Source: Halovulum marinum
GTDB lineage: Bacteria; Pseudomonadota; Alphaproteobacteria; Rhodobacterales; Rhodobacteraceae
Assembly (NCBI RefSeq): GCF_009697225.1
Contig: NZ_WIND01000018.1
Location: 20,628-84,627, forward strand
DNA length: 64,000 nucleotides
Direction: 5' to 3'
Shown here: positions 18,474 to 28,107 of the stretch, one piece after another
How the letters are laid out: the number at the start of each line of letters is the position of its first letter
Position numbering within the stretch: position 1 is the first letter of the stretch
The notes under the pieces: model-generated
The model's input: the letters and a program-made list of their open reading frames with translations, nothing else
What the model was told of the DNA's origin: nothing
Database searches by the model: none
Position numbers and translations under genes: made by a program

Positions 18474-19462
18474 CCAAGTCCTACCATGTGGTCGGCATCG
18501 GCAACGCCATCGTCGACGTCCTCGCCCATGCCGACGACAGCTTCCTCGATCACATGGGGATCGAGAAGGGGATCATGCAGCTGGTCGAGAAGACCCGCGC
18601 CGAGACGTTGTACGCGGCGATGGAGGCGCGCGCGCAGATCGCCGGCGGCTCGGTCGCCAACACCCTTGCGGGGCTGGGCAACCTGGGCCTGGACACCGGT
18701 TTCGTCGGCCGCGTGCGCGACGACGCGCTGGGCCGGTTCTACGCCGCCGAGATGGAGGCGGACGGCACCCGGTTCCTGAACCCCCCTGTGGCGGGCGATC
18801 CGCTGCCGACCTCGCGCTCGATGATCTTCGTGACCCCGGACGGCGAGCGGTCGATGAACACCTATCTCGGGATCAGCGCCGAGGTCGGCGAGGCCGACGT
18901 GCCGCAGGGCGACGTCGCGGCCGCGCGGGTGCTGTTCCTCGAGGGCTATCTCTACGACAAGCCGCAGGGCAAGCGCGCGTTCCAGGCCGCGACGCGGGCC
19001 TGCCACGCCGCCGGCGGCAGGGCCGGCATCGCGCTGAGCGATCCGTTCTGCGTCGACCGGCACCGCGACGACTTCCGCGCGCTGGTGCGCGACGAGATGG
19101 ACTACGTCATCGGCAACCAGCAAGAATGGATGTCGCTGTACCAGACCGCCGACCTGGAGAACGCGCTGGCCCACGCCCGCGCCGACTGCGAGATGGTGGT
19201 CTGCACCCGCTCGGGCGATCCGGTCGTCCTGATCCGCGGCGACGAGCGGGTCGCGGTGCCGGTGCGCAAGGTGGTGCCGGTGGACGCCACCGGCGCCGGC
19301 GACCAGTTCGCCGCCGGGTTCCTCTACGGCTACGTCACCGGCGCGCCGCTGGAGCGGTGCGGCCGGATGGGCGTCGCCGCCGCCGCCGAGGTGATCGGCC
19401 ACATGGGCGCCCGCCCCGAGGCCGACCTGAAGGCACTGTTCGCCGGGCACGGCCTGATCTGA
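18470..19462 (+). CDS. PfkB-family carbohydrate/adenosine kinase
   Basis: A 330-residue ribokinase-fold kinase. The N-terminal signature is IAGGSVANTLAGLGNLG, and the C-terminal one is DATGAGDQFAAGFLYG with the catalytic Asp and anion hole. The overall form, with GIGNAIVDVLA at the start, is that of alphaproteobacterial adenosine-kinase-like PfkB proteins; the substrate is unproven. It starts at GTG 18470, overlapping the nth stop as GTGA and preceded by GAGGAGAAG, so it is translationally coupled to nth. Confidence 0.9.
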   Translation: MTKSYHVVGIGNAIVDVLAHADDSFLDHMGIEKGIMQLVEKTRAETLYAAMEARAQIAGGSVANTLAGLGNLGLDTGFVGRVRDDALGRFYAAEMEADGTRFLNPPVAGDPLPTSRSMIFVTPDGERSMNTYLGISAEVGEADVPQGDVAAARVLFLEGYLYDKPQGKRAFQAATRACHAAGGRAGIALSDPFCVDRHRDDFRALVRDEMDYVIGNQQEWMSLYQTADLENALAHARADCEMVVCTRSGDPVVLIRGDERVAVPVRKVVPVDATGAGDQFAAGFLYGYVTGAPLERCGRMGVAAAAEVIGHMGARPEADLKALFAGHGLI

Positions 19463-19523
19463 GCACGATCTGAGCCCGACCTGAGCCCGACCTGAGCCCG
19501 ACCTGAGCCCGACCTGAGCCCGA
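19458..19523. repeat. 11-bp tandem repeat, six units
   Basis: Six units of 11 bp: TCTGAGCACGA, TCTGAGCCCGA, then CCTGAGCCCGA four times, and a partial seventh. The first unit contains the TGA stop of the PfkB gene, and every unit repeats a TGA. The array runs almost to the ribosome site of the HIT gene. Confidence 0.92.
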
Positions 19524-19542
19524 CCTGAGAAGGAGCGCAGCC

Positions 19543-19920
19543 ATGTACGACTACGACGACCAGAACATCTTCGCCCGGATCCTGCGCGGAGAGATCCCCA
19601 GCAAGACCGTGCTGGAGACCGAGCACACGCTGGTGTTCGAGGACATCCGCCCGCAGGCGCCGGTGCACCTGCTGGTGATCCCCAAGGGCGCCTATGTCGC
19701 CTACGACCAGTTCGCCGCCGAGGCCTCGGACGCCGAGATCCTGGACTTCAACCGGGTGCTGGCGCGGGTCTGCGCGCAGACCGGCGTCTCGGGCGAGGCC
19801 GCCGGCTTCCGGATGATCTCGAACGCCGGCGCGCACGGCGTGCAGGAGGTGCCGCACATGCACGTGCACCTGCTGGGCGGCCGCCCGCTGGGCCGGATGC
19901 TGGAGCCCGCCGCCGGCTGA
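19543..19920 (+). CDS. HIT-family nucleotide hydrolase/transferase (HinT-like)
   Basis: A 125-residue histidine-triad protein. The motif HMHVHLLGG gives His105, 107 and 109. The N-terminus DDQNIFARILRGEIPSKTV is typical of HinT, which hydrolyses adenosine phosphoramidates and acyl-adenylates. A good GAAGGAG site precedes the ATG. It lies downstream of the PfkB kinase after the 11-bp repeat array; shared transcription is plausible. Confidence 0.95.
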   Translation: MYDYDDQNIFARILRGEIPSKTVLETEHTLVFEDIRPQAPVHLLVIPKGAYVAYDQFAAEASDAEILDFNRVLARVCAQTGVSGEAAGFRMISNAGAHGVQEVPHMHVHLLGGRPLGRMLEPAAG

Positions 19921-20070
19921 CGCGGCGCGCGCCTTGCGAGTCTCGTTCGCGGTCCGGCGCACGGTTCGCCGGACCGGGACAGGAGGATCTTCGAGGAAAA
20001 AGCGAAATCCGCCGCGCCGCGCGTGTTCGGGCATGTTCCGGCCGCGCGGGCGCCGGGCCCACCGCCCGGC

Positions 20071-20118
20071 ACGTCCCCCGTCACGTCCCCCGTCACGTCC
20101 CCCGGCACGTCCCCCGTC
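20071..20118. repeat. 12-bp tandem repeat, four units
   Basis: ACGTCCCCCGTC is repeated four times head to tail (third copy has GGC instead of GTC) in the gap between the HIT gene and the convergent metalloprotease gene. Confidence 0.9.
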
Positions 20119-20153
20119 ACGCCTGCTGCACTTTCCCGGTCCGTCGGCGCCTC

Positions 20154-21005
20154 TCAGCCCGTGGTCGGCAGCGGTCGCGCCGCCGCCACCAGCGCCGGCA
20201 CCGGATCGCAGCGCCCGGTCTCGCTGTAGGGCCGCATCTGCCGCACCGGCGTGCCGTTGATCTCGGTCAGCTGGCCCGACCACACCAGATGGTAGAGCGT
20301 CCGCAGATCGGCGCGGTCGGTGTCGGTCATGCGGCTGTCGGGGCCGTAGTTCATGATCGAGAACGGCGTGTGGTCGCCGAAGATCTCGCTGCGCCAGCGC
20401 GCCTCGGTGATCTGGGCGAAGAAGTGCCGCAGGCCGAACACATGCCCCAGCTCGTGCGCCAGCGTCTCGATCACCTCGGCGCGGGTCTGCTGGAACAGCG
20501 TCGGATAGAGCACGATGTCATGCTGTCCGGCGTCGGGAAAGAACGCCCGCGCCAGCGAGCAGCCCGAGGGACTGCAGTTCGCCTGCGGACTGACCGCAAG
20601 CTCGAAGTCCCACGGATCCTGCACCTCCTGAAAGCGCACCGGCACCGCGTCGCCCCACAGCAGCAGCCCCTCGGCGAACCAGGTGCGCAGCACCGCCGCC
20701 GCCGCCGCCGGGTCGCGGAACAGCGCCAGCGAGGTCGGCCGGAACCGCCAGCGCAGCGTCGCCCCCGGCCCCCACAGCGGGATGAACCCGTCGGTGGCGT
20801 CGACCGCCAGTTCCAGCGGCGAGCGGTTGCCCGGCTCGGCATAGCCGCGGGTCTCGGTCTCGCACACCGCGCCGTTGTGATAGATGTGCAGCAGCGGCTC
20901 CTCGTGCGCCTGCAGGTCCTTCTTGTAGCGGAATCGCAGCGGATCCGGCGCCTTCGGCCGGTTCGCGCCATTCTTCTGGTCGGACTTGTTGACGGACTTA
21001 TCCAT
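20154..21005 (-). CDS. Matrixin-like (metzincin, M10) zinc metalloprotease
   Basis: A 283-residue protein with the metzincin zinc site [11 protein letters not shown] (His184, Glu185, His188, His194) and a Met-turn SIMNYG (Met218) 24 residues later. The four Cys are few and clustered (NCSPSGCS). No signal peptide is visible; the N-terminus is polar and basic ([18 protein letters not shown]). It may therefore act in the cytosol, be exported by an unusual route, or use a type I signal I cannot see. The gene lies just downstream of an ABC ATPase on the same strand, 131 bp apart. Confidence 0.85.
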   Translation of the reverse strand: MDKSVNKSDQKNGANRPKAPDPLRFRYKKDLQAHEEPLLHIYHNGAVCETETRGYAEPGNRSPLELAVDATDGFIPLWGPGATLRWRFRPTSLALFRDPAAAAAVLRTWFAEGLLLWGDAVPVRFQEVQDPWDFELAVSPQANCSPSGCSLARAFFPDAGQHDIVLYPTLFQQTRAEVIETLAHELGHVFGLRHFFAQITEARWRSEIFGDHTPFSIMNYGPDSRMTDTDRADLRTLYHLVWSGQLTEINGTPVRQMRPYSETGRCDPVPALVAAARPLPTTG

Positions 21006-21136
21006 GTCTACCCCCCGATAGCCGAATTCATCGTCAATCACCCACTGTACCGCCGGCGCGGGGCGCTGTCGTTGCCGATCGTCACGCTTCGGCGCAGATC
21101 GCCGCCCGGCGGCAGCGCGGACGGGGCCGCCGCCGC

Positions 21137-22081
21137 TCAGGCGGCCTTGCCGTCGCCGCCGGTCAGCGACACGAACACGTCCTCCAGGTCCGGCTCCTCG
21201 GTGGCGACGTCGCGGATGCGGATGCCGGCCGCGCGCACCGCGTCCAGCAGCGCCTCGGCGCCGGTCGTCGAGCGGCGGTAGGTCAGCACCAGCGCGCCGT
21301 CGCCGCGGCGCAGCGCCTCGACGCCGGCGGGCACCGCGGGCATCGCGCCCAGCTCGTGCTCGGGGGTGATCACCAGCGACTTCGCGTCCAGCCGCGCCAG
21401 CAGGTTCACCGTCGCGTCGCAGGCCACCACCTGGCCCGCGTCGATGATGGCGATGCGGTCGCACATCTGCTGCGCCTCTTCCAGGTAGTGGGTGGTCAGG
21501 ATGATCGTGGTGCCGGCGGCGTTCAGCTCGCGCACATAGGTCCACAGCATCTGCCGCAGGGCGATGTCGACCCCCGCGGTCGGCTCGTCCAGCACCAGCA
21601 CCGGCGGGCGGTGCACCAGCGCCTTGGCGATCAGCAGCCGCCGCCGCATGCCGCCCGACAGGGTTCGGGCATAGGCCTCGGCCTTGTCCAGCAGGCCGAC
21701 CCGGGCGAGGATCTCGTCGGTGCGCCGCTCGGACCTGGGCACGCCGTACAGCCCGGCCTGCACCTCCAGCGCCGCGCGCGGGGTGAAGAACGGGTCCATG
21801 TTCAGTTCCTGCGGGACCACGCCGATGCTGGCGCGGCTCTGCCGCGGGTTCACGTCCTGGTCAAAGCCCCAGATCCGCACCTGCCCCGAAGTCTTGGTGA
21901 CCAGACCGGCCATGATGTTGATGGTCGTCGACTTGCCGGCGCCGTTCGGCCCCAGCAGCCCGAAGATCGAGCCGGCGGGAATCGCCAGGTCGATGCCCTT
22001 CAGCGCCTCCTTCGGCGCGGATTTCCCGCTGCCGCCGTAGGTCTTGCGCAGGCCATTGAGTTCGATCGCGGTCTGTTGCAT
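21137..22081 (-). CDS. ABC transporter ATP-binding protein (ABC-2 type, YadG-like), no adjacent permease
   Basis: A 314-residue ATPase. Walker A is GPNGAGKST (44-52), the Q-loop is in [14 protein letters not shown], the signature is LSGGM (141-145), and Walker B/D-loop is [12 protein letters not shown]. The C-terminal 85 residues form the regulatory domain common in YadG/DrrA-like proteins. Such ATPases normally pair with an ABC-2 permease encoded beside them; here neither neighbour is a permease. The start ATG at 22081 follows GAGG. The exported substrate is unknown. Confidence 0.9.
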   Translation of the reverse strand: MQQTAIELNGLRKTYGGSGKSAPKEALKGIDLAIPAGSIFGLLGPNGAGKSTTINIMAGLVTKTSGQVRIWGFDQDVNPRQSRASIGVVPQELNMDPFFTPRAALEVQAGLYGVPRSERRTDEILARVGLLDKAEAYARTLSGGMRRRLLIAKALVHRPPVLVLDEPTAGVDIALRQMLWTYVRELNAAGTTIILTTHYLEEAQQMCDRIAIIDAGQVVACDATVNLLARLDAKSLVITPEHELGAMPAVPAGVEALRRGDGALVLTYRRSTTGAEALLDAVRAAGIRIRDVATEEPDLEDVFVSLTGGDGKAA

Positions 22082-22198
22082 TGGGTCCTCGCGGGGGATC
22101 GGTCCGGCGGGCCTTGCCGCTGCCAGACCGTCCGTTATCATGCCGCCGAAGCGAGCGCACCCCCTGCGCCAGGCCCCAGCTGCGATCAGGACCCAGCC

Positions 22199-22438
22199 AT
22201 GAAGACCCTTCCCGTCGAGAACCCCTCCCAGGACGCGCCTTCCGAGGGCGTCAAGTTCGATCCGCTCGAGGTCGAGACCGTGACCGCCACCCGCGTCGCC
22301 TGCGACGGCGGGCCGGGGCTGGGCCACCCGCGGGTCTGGCTCGCGATCGACCCGGTGCTAGGCTTCGTCGAATGCGGCTACTGCGACAAGCGCTTCATCC
22401 TGAAGGGCGGCCCGGCCGACACCGAAGCGCTGAAATGA
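22199..22438 (+). CDS. CHCC zinc-finger protein (NDUFS6-like)
   Basis: A 79-residue protein with the zinc-finger CHCC pattern: [14 protein letters not shown], then [13 protein letters not shown]. This domain is the bacterial counterpart of the mitochondrial complex I accessory subunit NDUFS6. The stop overlaps the polA start as ATGA at 22435, so the two are translationally coupled, an arrangement that says more about expression than shared function. Confidence 0.9.
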   Translation: MKTLPVENPSQDAPSEGVKFDPLEVETVTATRVACDGGPGLGHPRVWLAIDPVLGFVECGYCDKRFILKGGPADTEALK

Positions 22439-25251
22439 GCGCGGACGCCCCCGCGCGGTTCGGCACCGGCTGCCACCTGCACCTGATCGACGGCTCGGCG
22501 TTCATATTCCGCGCCTTCCACGCGCTGCCGCCGCTGTCGCGCAAGTCCGACGGCCTGCCGATCGGCGCGGTCGCGGGGTTCTGCAACATGATCTTCAAGA
22601 TGGTCGAGGACAACGCCGGGCCGGACGCGCCGACGCATGTGGCGGTGATCTTCGACAAGGGCAGCCACACCTTCCGCAACGAGATGTTCGACCGGTACAA
22701 GGCGAACCGCGACGAGATGCCCGAGGACCTGCGCCCGCAGATCCCGCTGACCCGCGACGCCACCCGCGCGTTCAACATCGCCTGCATCGAGAAGGAGGGC
22801 TTCGAGGCCGACGACATCATCGCCACCTATGCCCGCATGGCGCGCGAGGCCGGCGGCCGGGTGACCATCGTCAGCTCGGACAAGGACCTGATGCAGCTGG
22901 TCGGCGGCGGCGTCGAGATGTTCGACGCGATGAAGAACTGCCGCATCGGCGTCGAGGAGGTCGAGGCCAAGTTCGGCGTCGGCCCCGACCGCGTGGTCGA
23001 CGTGCAGGCGCTGGCCGGCGATTCGGTCGACAACATCCCCGGCGCGCCCGGCATCGGCATCAAGACCGCGGCGCTGCTGATCAACGAATACGGCGATCTC
23101 GACTCGCTGCTCGAGCGCGCTGGCGAGATCAGTCAACCCAAGCGCCGGCAGACGCTGATCGACAACGCCGAGCAGATCCGCCTGTCCCGCCGGCTGGTGC
23201 TGCTGGACCAGAACACCCCCGGGCTGGAGCCGCTGGAGGCGCTGGAGGTGCGCGAGCCGGTGGCGGACGATCTGCTGGCGTTCCTGACGCTGATGGAGTT
23301 CCGCACGCTGACCAGACGCGTGGCCGAGAAGCTGGGCGCCGAGGCCCCCGCGCTGCCCGAGCCCGCCGCCGCCGAACCCGGCACCGAGGCCCCCGACCCC
23401 GCGCTGTCGCTGCCCTTCGAGAATTACGAGTGCGTCCGCGACGAGGCCGCGCTGCTGCCCTGGATCGACCGCATCCGCGCCCGCGGCTACGTCGCCGTCG
23501 ACACCGAGACCACCGGCCTCGACGAGATGCGCGCCGATCTGGTCGGCATCTGCCTGTGCGTCGATCCCGGCCACGCCGCCTATGTGCCGCTGGCGCATGT
23601 CAACGGCTCGGGCGATCTGCTGGGCAATCTGGAGCGCGCCGACGGACAGATCCCGCTCGAGCGGGCGCTGGACCTGCTGCGCCCGGTGCTCGAGGACGAC
23701 GCGATCCTGAAGATCGGCCAGAACATGAAATACGACATGAAGATCTTCGCCCGGCTCGGGGTGACGGTCGCGCCGATCGCCGACACCATGCTGATGTCCT
23801 ATGCCGCGCACGGCGGGCTGCACGGGCACGGCATGGACTACCTGTCGGAAAAATACCTCGGCCACACGCCGGTGCCGATCAAGTCGCTGCTGGGCACCCG
23901 CAAGTCGCAGATCACCTTCGACCGGGTGCCGATCGACGATGCGATCTGCTACGCCGCCGAGGACGCCGACATCACCCTGCGGCTGTGGCGGCTGTTCGCG
24001 CCGAAACTGCCCGCCAGCCGCGTCACCACCGTCTACGAGACGATGGAGCGGCCGCTGGTGCCGGTGCTGGCGCAGATGGAGCGGCACGGGATCAAGGTGA
24101 ACCGCGACCATCTCAGCCGCATGTCCAACGCCTTCGCACAGAAGATGGCAGGGCTCGAGGCCGAGATCCACGAGCTTGCCGGCCGCAGGTTCAACGTCGG
24201 CAGCCCCAAGCAGCTGGGCGAGATCCTGTTCGACGAGATGAGCCTGGACGGCGGCAAGAAGGGCAAGACCGGCGCCTACGCCACCGGCGCCGACGTGCTG
24301 GAGACGCTGGCCGCACTGGGCCACGATCTGCCCGCGCGGGTGCTGGACTGGCGGCAGCTGTCGAAGCTGAAATCGACCTATACCGACGCGCTGCAGGAGC
24401 ATATCCACCCGGATACCGGCCGCGTGCACACCAGCTATTCCATCGCCGGGGCGAACACCGGGCGGCTGGCCTCGACCGACCCGAACCTGCAGAACATCCC
24501 GGTGCGCACCGAAGAGGGCCGCCGCATCCGCGAGGCGTTCGTGGCCGAGCCGGGCAACGTGCTGCTCAGCCTCGACTACAGCCAGATCGAGCTGCGCATC
24601 CTGGCGCACATCGCCGGCATCGACAGCCTGCGGCAGGCGTTCCAGGACGGGCTCGACATCCACGCGATGACCGCGTCCGAGATGTTCGGCGTGCCGATCG
24701 AGGGCATGGACCCGATGGTGCGCCGGCAGGCCAAGGCGATCAACTTCGGCGTGATCTACGGCATCTCGGCGTTCGGCCTGGCGAACAATCTGCGCATCCC
24801 GCGCGATCAGGCCAGGGACTTCATCGACCGCTATTTCGAACGCTTCCCCGGCATCCGCGAGTACATGGCCGACACCGTCGCCTTCGCCAAGGAAACCGGT
24901 TATGTCCAGACCCTGTTCGGCCGCCGCATCCACACGCCGGAGATCGGCGCGCGCGGCCCGAAGGCCGGCTTCGCCCAGCGCGCGGCGATCAACGCGCCGA
25001 TCCAGGGCACCGCGGCCGACGTGATCCGCCGGGCGATGATCCGGGTGCCGGGCGCGATCGACGGGCTGCCGGCGAAGATGCTGCTGCAGGTTCACGACGA
25101 GCTGCTGTTCGAGGTCGCCGAGGACGCCGTCGACGCGGTGACCGCCCGCGTCCGCGAGGTGATGGAGGGCGCCGCCGACCCGGCGGTGAAGCTGTCGGTG
25201 CCGCTGACCGTGGACGCCGGCAGCGGGCCGAACTGGGCCGCCGCGCACTAG
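22435..25251 (+). CDS. polA: DNA polymerase I
   Basis: A 938-residue three-domain enzyme. The 5'-3' exonuclease (about 10-300) has [12 protein letters not shown] and [11 protein letters not shown]. The 3'-5' exonuclease starts near 335, with intact DTETTGL (Asp356, Glu358), so proofreading is likely present, unlike in Taq-type enzymes. The polymerase has motif [15 protein letters not shown] (Asp714), motif [15 protein letters not shown], and motif [10 protein letters not shown] (Asp888). Length is normal. It is used for repair and Okazaki fragment maturation. The retron-like locus follows 58-225 bp downstream. Confidence 0.98.
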   Translation: MSADAPARFGTGCHLHLIDGSAFIFRAFHALPPLSRKSDGLPIGAVAGFCNMIFKMVEDNAGPDAPTHVAVIFDKGSHTFRNEMFDRYKANRDEMPEDLRPQIPLTRDATRAFNIACIEKEGFEADDIIATYARMAREAGGRVTIVSSDKDLMQLVGGGVEMFDAMKNCRIGVEEVEAKFGVGPDRVVDVQALAGDSVDNIPGAPGIGIKTAALLINEYGDLDSLLERAGEISQPKRRQTLIDNAEQIRLSRRLVLLDQNTPGLEPLEALEVREPVADDLLAFLTLMEFRTLTRRVAEKLGAEAPALPEPAAAEPGTEAPDPALSLPFENYECVRDEAALLPWIDRIRARGYVAVDTETTGLDEMRADLVGICLCVDPGHAAYVPLAHVNGSGDLLGNLERADGQIPLERALDLLRPVLEDDAILKIGQNMKYDMKIFARLGVTVAPIADTMLMSYAAHGGLHGHGMDYLSEKYLGHTPVPIKSLLGTRKSQITFDRVPIDDAICYAAEDADITLRLWRLFAPKLPASRVTTVYETMERPLVPVLAQMERHGIKVNRDHLSRMSNAFAQKMAGLEAEIHELAGRRFNVGSPKQLGEILFDEMSLDGGKKGKTGAYATGADVLETLAALGHDLPARVLDWRQLSKLKSTYTDALQEHIHPDTGRVHTSYSIAGANTGRLASTDPNLQNIPVRTEEGRRIREAFVAEPGNVLLSLDYSQIELRILAHIAGIDSLRQAFQDGLDIHAMTASEMFGVPIEGMDPMVRRQAKAINFGVIYGISAFGLANNLRIPRDQARDFIDRYFERFPGIREYMADTVAFAKETGYVQTLFGRRIHTPEIGARGPKAGFAQRAAINAPIQGTAADVIRRAMIRVPGAIDGLPAKMLLQVHDELLFEVAEDAVDAVTARVREVMEGAADPAVKLSVPLTVDAGSGPNWAAAH

Positions 25252-25308
25252 CCGCGGCGCCCGGCGGTCGCCAGCCTGTCCCGCCCGCGGCATGATCCCG
25301 GCGCGACC

Positions 25309-25453
25309 GCGGTCCCCCGGAGGGCGCTGCACGGCGACGCGCAGGATCGGGCGGGGCATCCCCGCCTGCGATGGTGAGCATCGCATACAGGGCCATGGCG
25401 GCGCCGGGCTGCGCCCGGAAGGCCACGGCAGGACCCGGACAAGCAGGGACCGC
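25309..25453 (+). ncRNA. Candidate retron msr-msd RNA
   Basis: Upstream of the reverse transcriptase, GCGGTCCC (25309-25316) and GGGACCGC (25446-25453) are perfectly complementary over 8 bases, like the a1/a2 stem of a retron RNA. Between them are three compact hairpins: 25350-25366 (7-bp stem, CAT loop), 25368-25384 (6-bp stem, GTGAG loop) and 25404-25418 (6-bp stem, TGC loop, with possible GGCC extension). The RT frame begins 22 bases after a2, the usual retron order. No clear priming-G context is seen after a1. This is a structural inference only. Confidence 0.4.
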
Positions 25454-25475
25454 CCGTTGCACCCCGCACGCCGCA

Positions 25476-26773
25476 ATGGATAGGGCCGCGCTGGCGCGTC
25501 ACCTGGCGCCCGATCTGTGCGCCGGCGGCTGGTCCGCGCCCGAGCTTGGCGCCGCGCTGGCCCGCCGCCTGCCCGGCCCGGTGCGCCGGCTGGGCCGCCG
25601 TTGGCCGCAGAGCTGGTGCGCCGCCGCCCCCGGCGCCTGCGCCCCGCCCGCCTGCCTCGACCGCCCGCGCCGCTGCCATCGCGCTGCAACGCTCGTGGAA
25701 CTTCGAGCGACTGTTCCGCTGGTGCCGTCGGCACGAGGTCTGGCCCGACGCCTGGCCCGGCCCCGCCGCGCCGCAGATGGCGCCGATCGCCGCGTTCGCG
25801 GGCCTCGACCTGCCGCAGCTGGCGACGCCGGACGCGCTGGCCGACTGGCTGTTGCTACCGCCGGGCCGGCTGGACTACCTGTCGGACCGGGCGTCGCGGC
25901 ACGAACGGCACGGCGATTTCGCGGTCAACCACTACAGCTGTGTGCTGCACCGCAAGACCGGCGGCGGGCTGCGGCTGGTCGAGGCGCCGAAGCCCACGCT
26001 GAAAGCGCTGCAGCGGCAGGTGCTGCGCCGGATCCTGGACAAGGTGCCACCGCATGGCGACGCCTTCGGCTTCGTGCGCGGCCGCAGCTGCCGCGACGGC
26101 GCGCGGCGGCACGCGGGCGAACAGATGGTGCTGTGTTTCGATCTGAAGGATTTCTTCCCCTCGATCGGCGCCGGCCGGGTGTTCGGCCTGTTCCGCTGCC
26201 TGCGCTACCCCGAGGCGGCAGCGCGGCATCTGACCGGCCTGTGCACCACCGCGACCCCGGCGCGGGTGACGGCGCGGCTGCCGGCCGCGGACCGCCCGCT
26301 GTACCGCCGCGCGCATCTGCCGCAGGGCGCGCCCGGCGCCGGCGCTGGCCAACCTGGCGGCATTCGGGCTGGACCGGCGGCTGTCGGCGCTGGCGCGGCG
26401 GCTGGGCGCGCAGTACGGCCGCTATGCCGACGACCTGGCGTTCTCGGGCGACCGCGACATCGCCGCGCCGCTGCGGCGCCTGGTGCCCGAGATCATCCGC
26501 GACGAGGGCTTCGTGCCGCACCCGGCCAGGACCCGGATCATGTCGCAAAGCGCGCGGCAGGTGGTGACCGGTGTGGTGGTGAACCGGCACCTGAACGTGA
26601 GCCGCCCGCAGTTCGACCGGCTCAAGGCTGCGATCCACGCCTGCGGCGCACAGCCGCCCGATCCGGCCGCGGTCGCCGCGCTGGACGGCGAGATCGCCTG
26701 GGTCGAGACGCTCAACCCGGCGCGCGGCGCGAAACCGCGGCGGCCGCTGGCGCGGGCGCTGGCGCGGACCTGA
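25476..26773 (+). pseudogene. Retron-type reverse transcriptase, apparently frameshifted
   Basis: RT coding sequence spread over several frames. The N-terminus (MDRAALARHLAPDLCAGGW) changes frame near 25600 and again near 25655. A long segment follows with LRLVEAPKPTLKALQRQVL, DAFGFVRGRSC, and motif A VLCFDLKDFFPSI. PQGAPG at 26320-26337 is then cut by a third shift, and the last frame gives PALANLAAFG, the catalytic RYADDLAFSG (YADD 26422-26433) and VTGVVVNRHLNV (VTG 26564-26572). YADD plus VTG is the retron RT pattern. About 430 residues would be restored. I see no effector gene alongside. Decay and indel error are both possible. Confidence 0.85.
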
Positions 26774-26881
26774 CCCCGGCGCACGGGTGCGCACCCGCCG
26801 CCGACCGGCCCCCGCCTTGCGGTTTCCGCAGCACATCCCCGCCGCAGGCCCGCGCCCGCCGCAGGCGGGCCGCGCGGCGCG

Positions 26882-27319
26882 TCAGTACACCCGGCCCACC
26901 GCCTCGGGCGGGCGCCAGGACCAGCGCGACATGTTGATGATCAGGGCACAGACCAGCCGGACCTCGCCGTCGTCGTCGCGCAGCGGCGCGTAGGTCAGCG
27001 AGCACCAGATCTCGTCGCCGTGGCGGTCGATCAGCGCCCGCTCCTCGCAGCGCAGCTGGCCGGCGACGACGCGCGCCCAGTGCCGGCGGAAATAGGCGGC
27101 CTGGCCGGGCTTGTCGCCGTCGTTGGCCAGATCGGTCAGCGACAGCGTGCGCAGATCCTCCAGCGGCATGTCCAGCAGACCCTGCGCGTTGGCGTTCGCC
27201 GCCTCGATCCGGCCCGAGGGGGCGAACCAGATCAGGCACTGCGCCGCGTCGAGTGCCGCCATCAGCCCGCGGTATTCGGCGCGGTTGGGCGGCTGCAGGG
27301 TAAGGCGTATCGGCGGCAT
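26882..27319 (-). CDS. Single-domain PAS protein
   Basis: A 145-residue protein made almost entirely of one PAS fold: LIWFAPSGRIEAANANAQGL, DMPLEDLRTLSLTDL, ALIDRHGDEIWCSLTYAPL. There is no kinase, HTH, GGDEF or other output domain, so it would act through a partner or as a small sensor. The start at 27319 was chosen on the ATG nearest the domain. It lies 47 bp downstream of a TetR regulator gene on the same strand; the pair may be co-transcribed. Confidence 0.8.
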   Translation of the reverse strand: MPPIRLTLQPPNRAEYRGLMAALDAAQCLIWFAPSGRIEAANANAQGLLDMPLEDLRTLSLTDLANDGDKPGQAAYFRRHWARVVAGQLRCEERALIDRHGDEIWCSLTYAPLRDDDGEVRLVCALIINMSRWSWRPPEAVGRVY

Positions 27320-27366
27320 GGCATCCCGGGGTTTTGCTGATCGCCCCCGGTCTGGCACGGCGAGGG

Positions 27367-28071
27367 TTAAGATACGGTATCCGCCAGCGCCCGGCCATCG
27401 CCGATCACCGCCCGGTCGCAGCCCAGCGCCCGCAGCGAGCGGTCGGTGGTCTGGTCGGCGATCTCGTGCAGGCAGCAGTCGCCGGCCTGCAGCCGGCACT
27501 GGGTCAGATCGGCCGCGCCGTGGATCGCCGCCCACATGAACCGGGTATCCTCGACGGTGGGCGGCTCGGGGATCGCGCCCAGCCGGTACAGGTCGCGGAT
27601 GTTCTCCTGGGTGCAGTCGAGGATGGTGTAGCGCATGTCGCCGACCTCGGCGCGGTGGTCGGCCTGGCACAGCAGGCCGATGCGGCCGAACATCATCCGC
27701 CACAGTGCCGGGTTGCCGTGCGCGAAGCGGACGAAGGCGCGGCCCATGCTGAAGGCGCGCGCCGCCGCCAGCGCGGCGCTGCTGGCGGCGCAGCCCTCGG
27801 GGCGGATGGCGATGAACTCGGCCCGCATCTCCTGGAAGCCCTGGTGGGCGACCGCCTTCAGCAGCGCGTCCTTGTCGTCGAAATGCCGGTAGACCGCGCC
27901 CGAGGACACGCCCAGATCGCGCGCCGCGGCGCGCAGGCTCATGCAGGCGATGCGCCCGGCGTCGGTCTCGGCGCGCGCATAACCGACCAGCGCGTCGCGC
28001 AGATCGCCGCGCTTCAGCGGTTGGGGCATGGTCGAAGGGCGGGTCTCGGCAAGGTCGCTCATGGCTGTCAT
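27367..28071 (-). CDS. TetR/AcrR-family regulator
   Basis: About 234 residues. The N-terminal HTH reads MSLRAAARDLGVSSGAVYRHFDDKDALL, with an LRDALVGYAR helix before it. The C-terminal ligand domain (WHG-type, with AFVRFAHGNPALWRMMFG) resembles TetR_C_33/WHG regulators of lipid or xenobiotic responses. Start choice is uncertain: ATGs at 28071 and 28062 and a GTG at 28086 are all in frame and none has a good ribosome site. Effector and targets are unknown. Confidence 0.88.
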   Translation of the reverse strand: MTAMSDLAETRPSTMPQPLKRGDLRDALVGYARAETDAGRIACMSLRAAARDLGVSSGAVYRHFDDKDALLKAVAHQGFQEMRAEFIAIRPEGCAASSAALAAARAFSMGRAFVRFAHGNPALWRMMFGRIGLLCQADHRAEVGDMRYTILDCTQENIRDLYRLGAIPEPPTVEDTRFMWAAIHGAADLTQCRLQAGDCCLHEIADQTTDRSLRALGCDRAVIGDGRALADTVS

Positions 28072-28107
28072 GTAAGCAGCGTTCACCTGCCGGTCAAACC
28101 GCGGCGC

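Noticed and set aside
19701..20120. Minus-strand frame with a GDVTGDVPG repeat
   Set aside because: The repeat only reflects translation of the 12-bp tandem array, and the rest is antisense to the HIT gene.
25252..25475. polA terminator as the only role of the hairpins upstream of the RT
   Set aside because: The hairpins begin about 90 bp after the polA stop, lack T-runs and are enclosed by a complementary pair. I cannot exclude this explanation, but it accounts for less of the structure.
22378..25734. A 1118-codon minus-strand frame
   Set aside because: It is antisense to polA and has no recognisable domain; the absence of stops follows from third-position GC bias.
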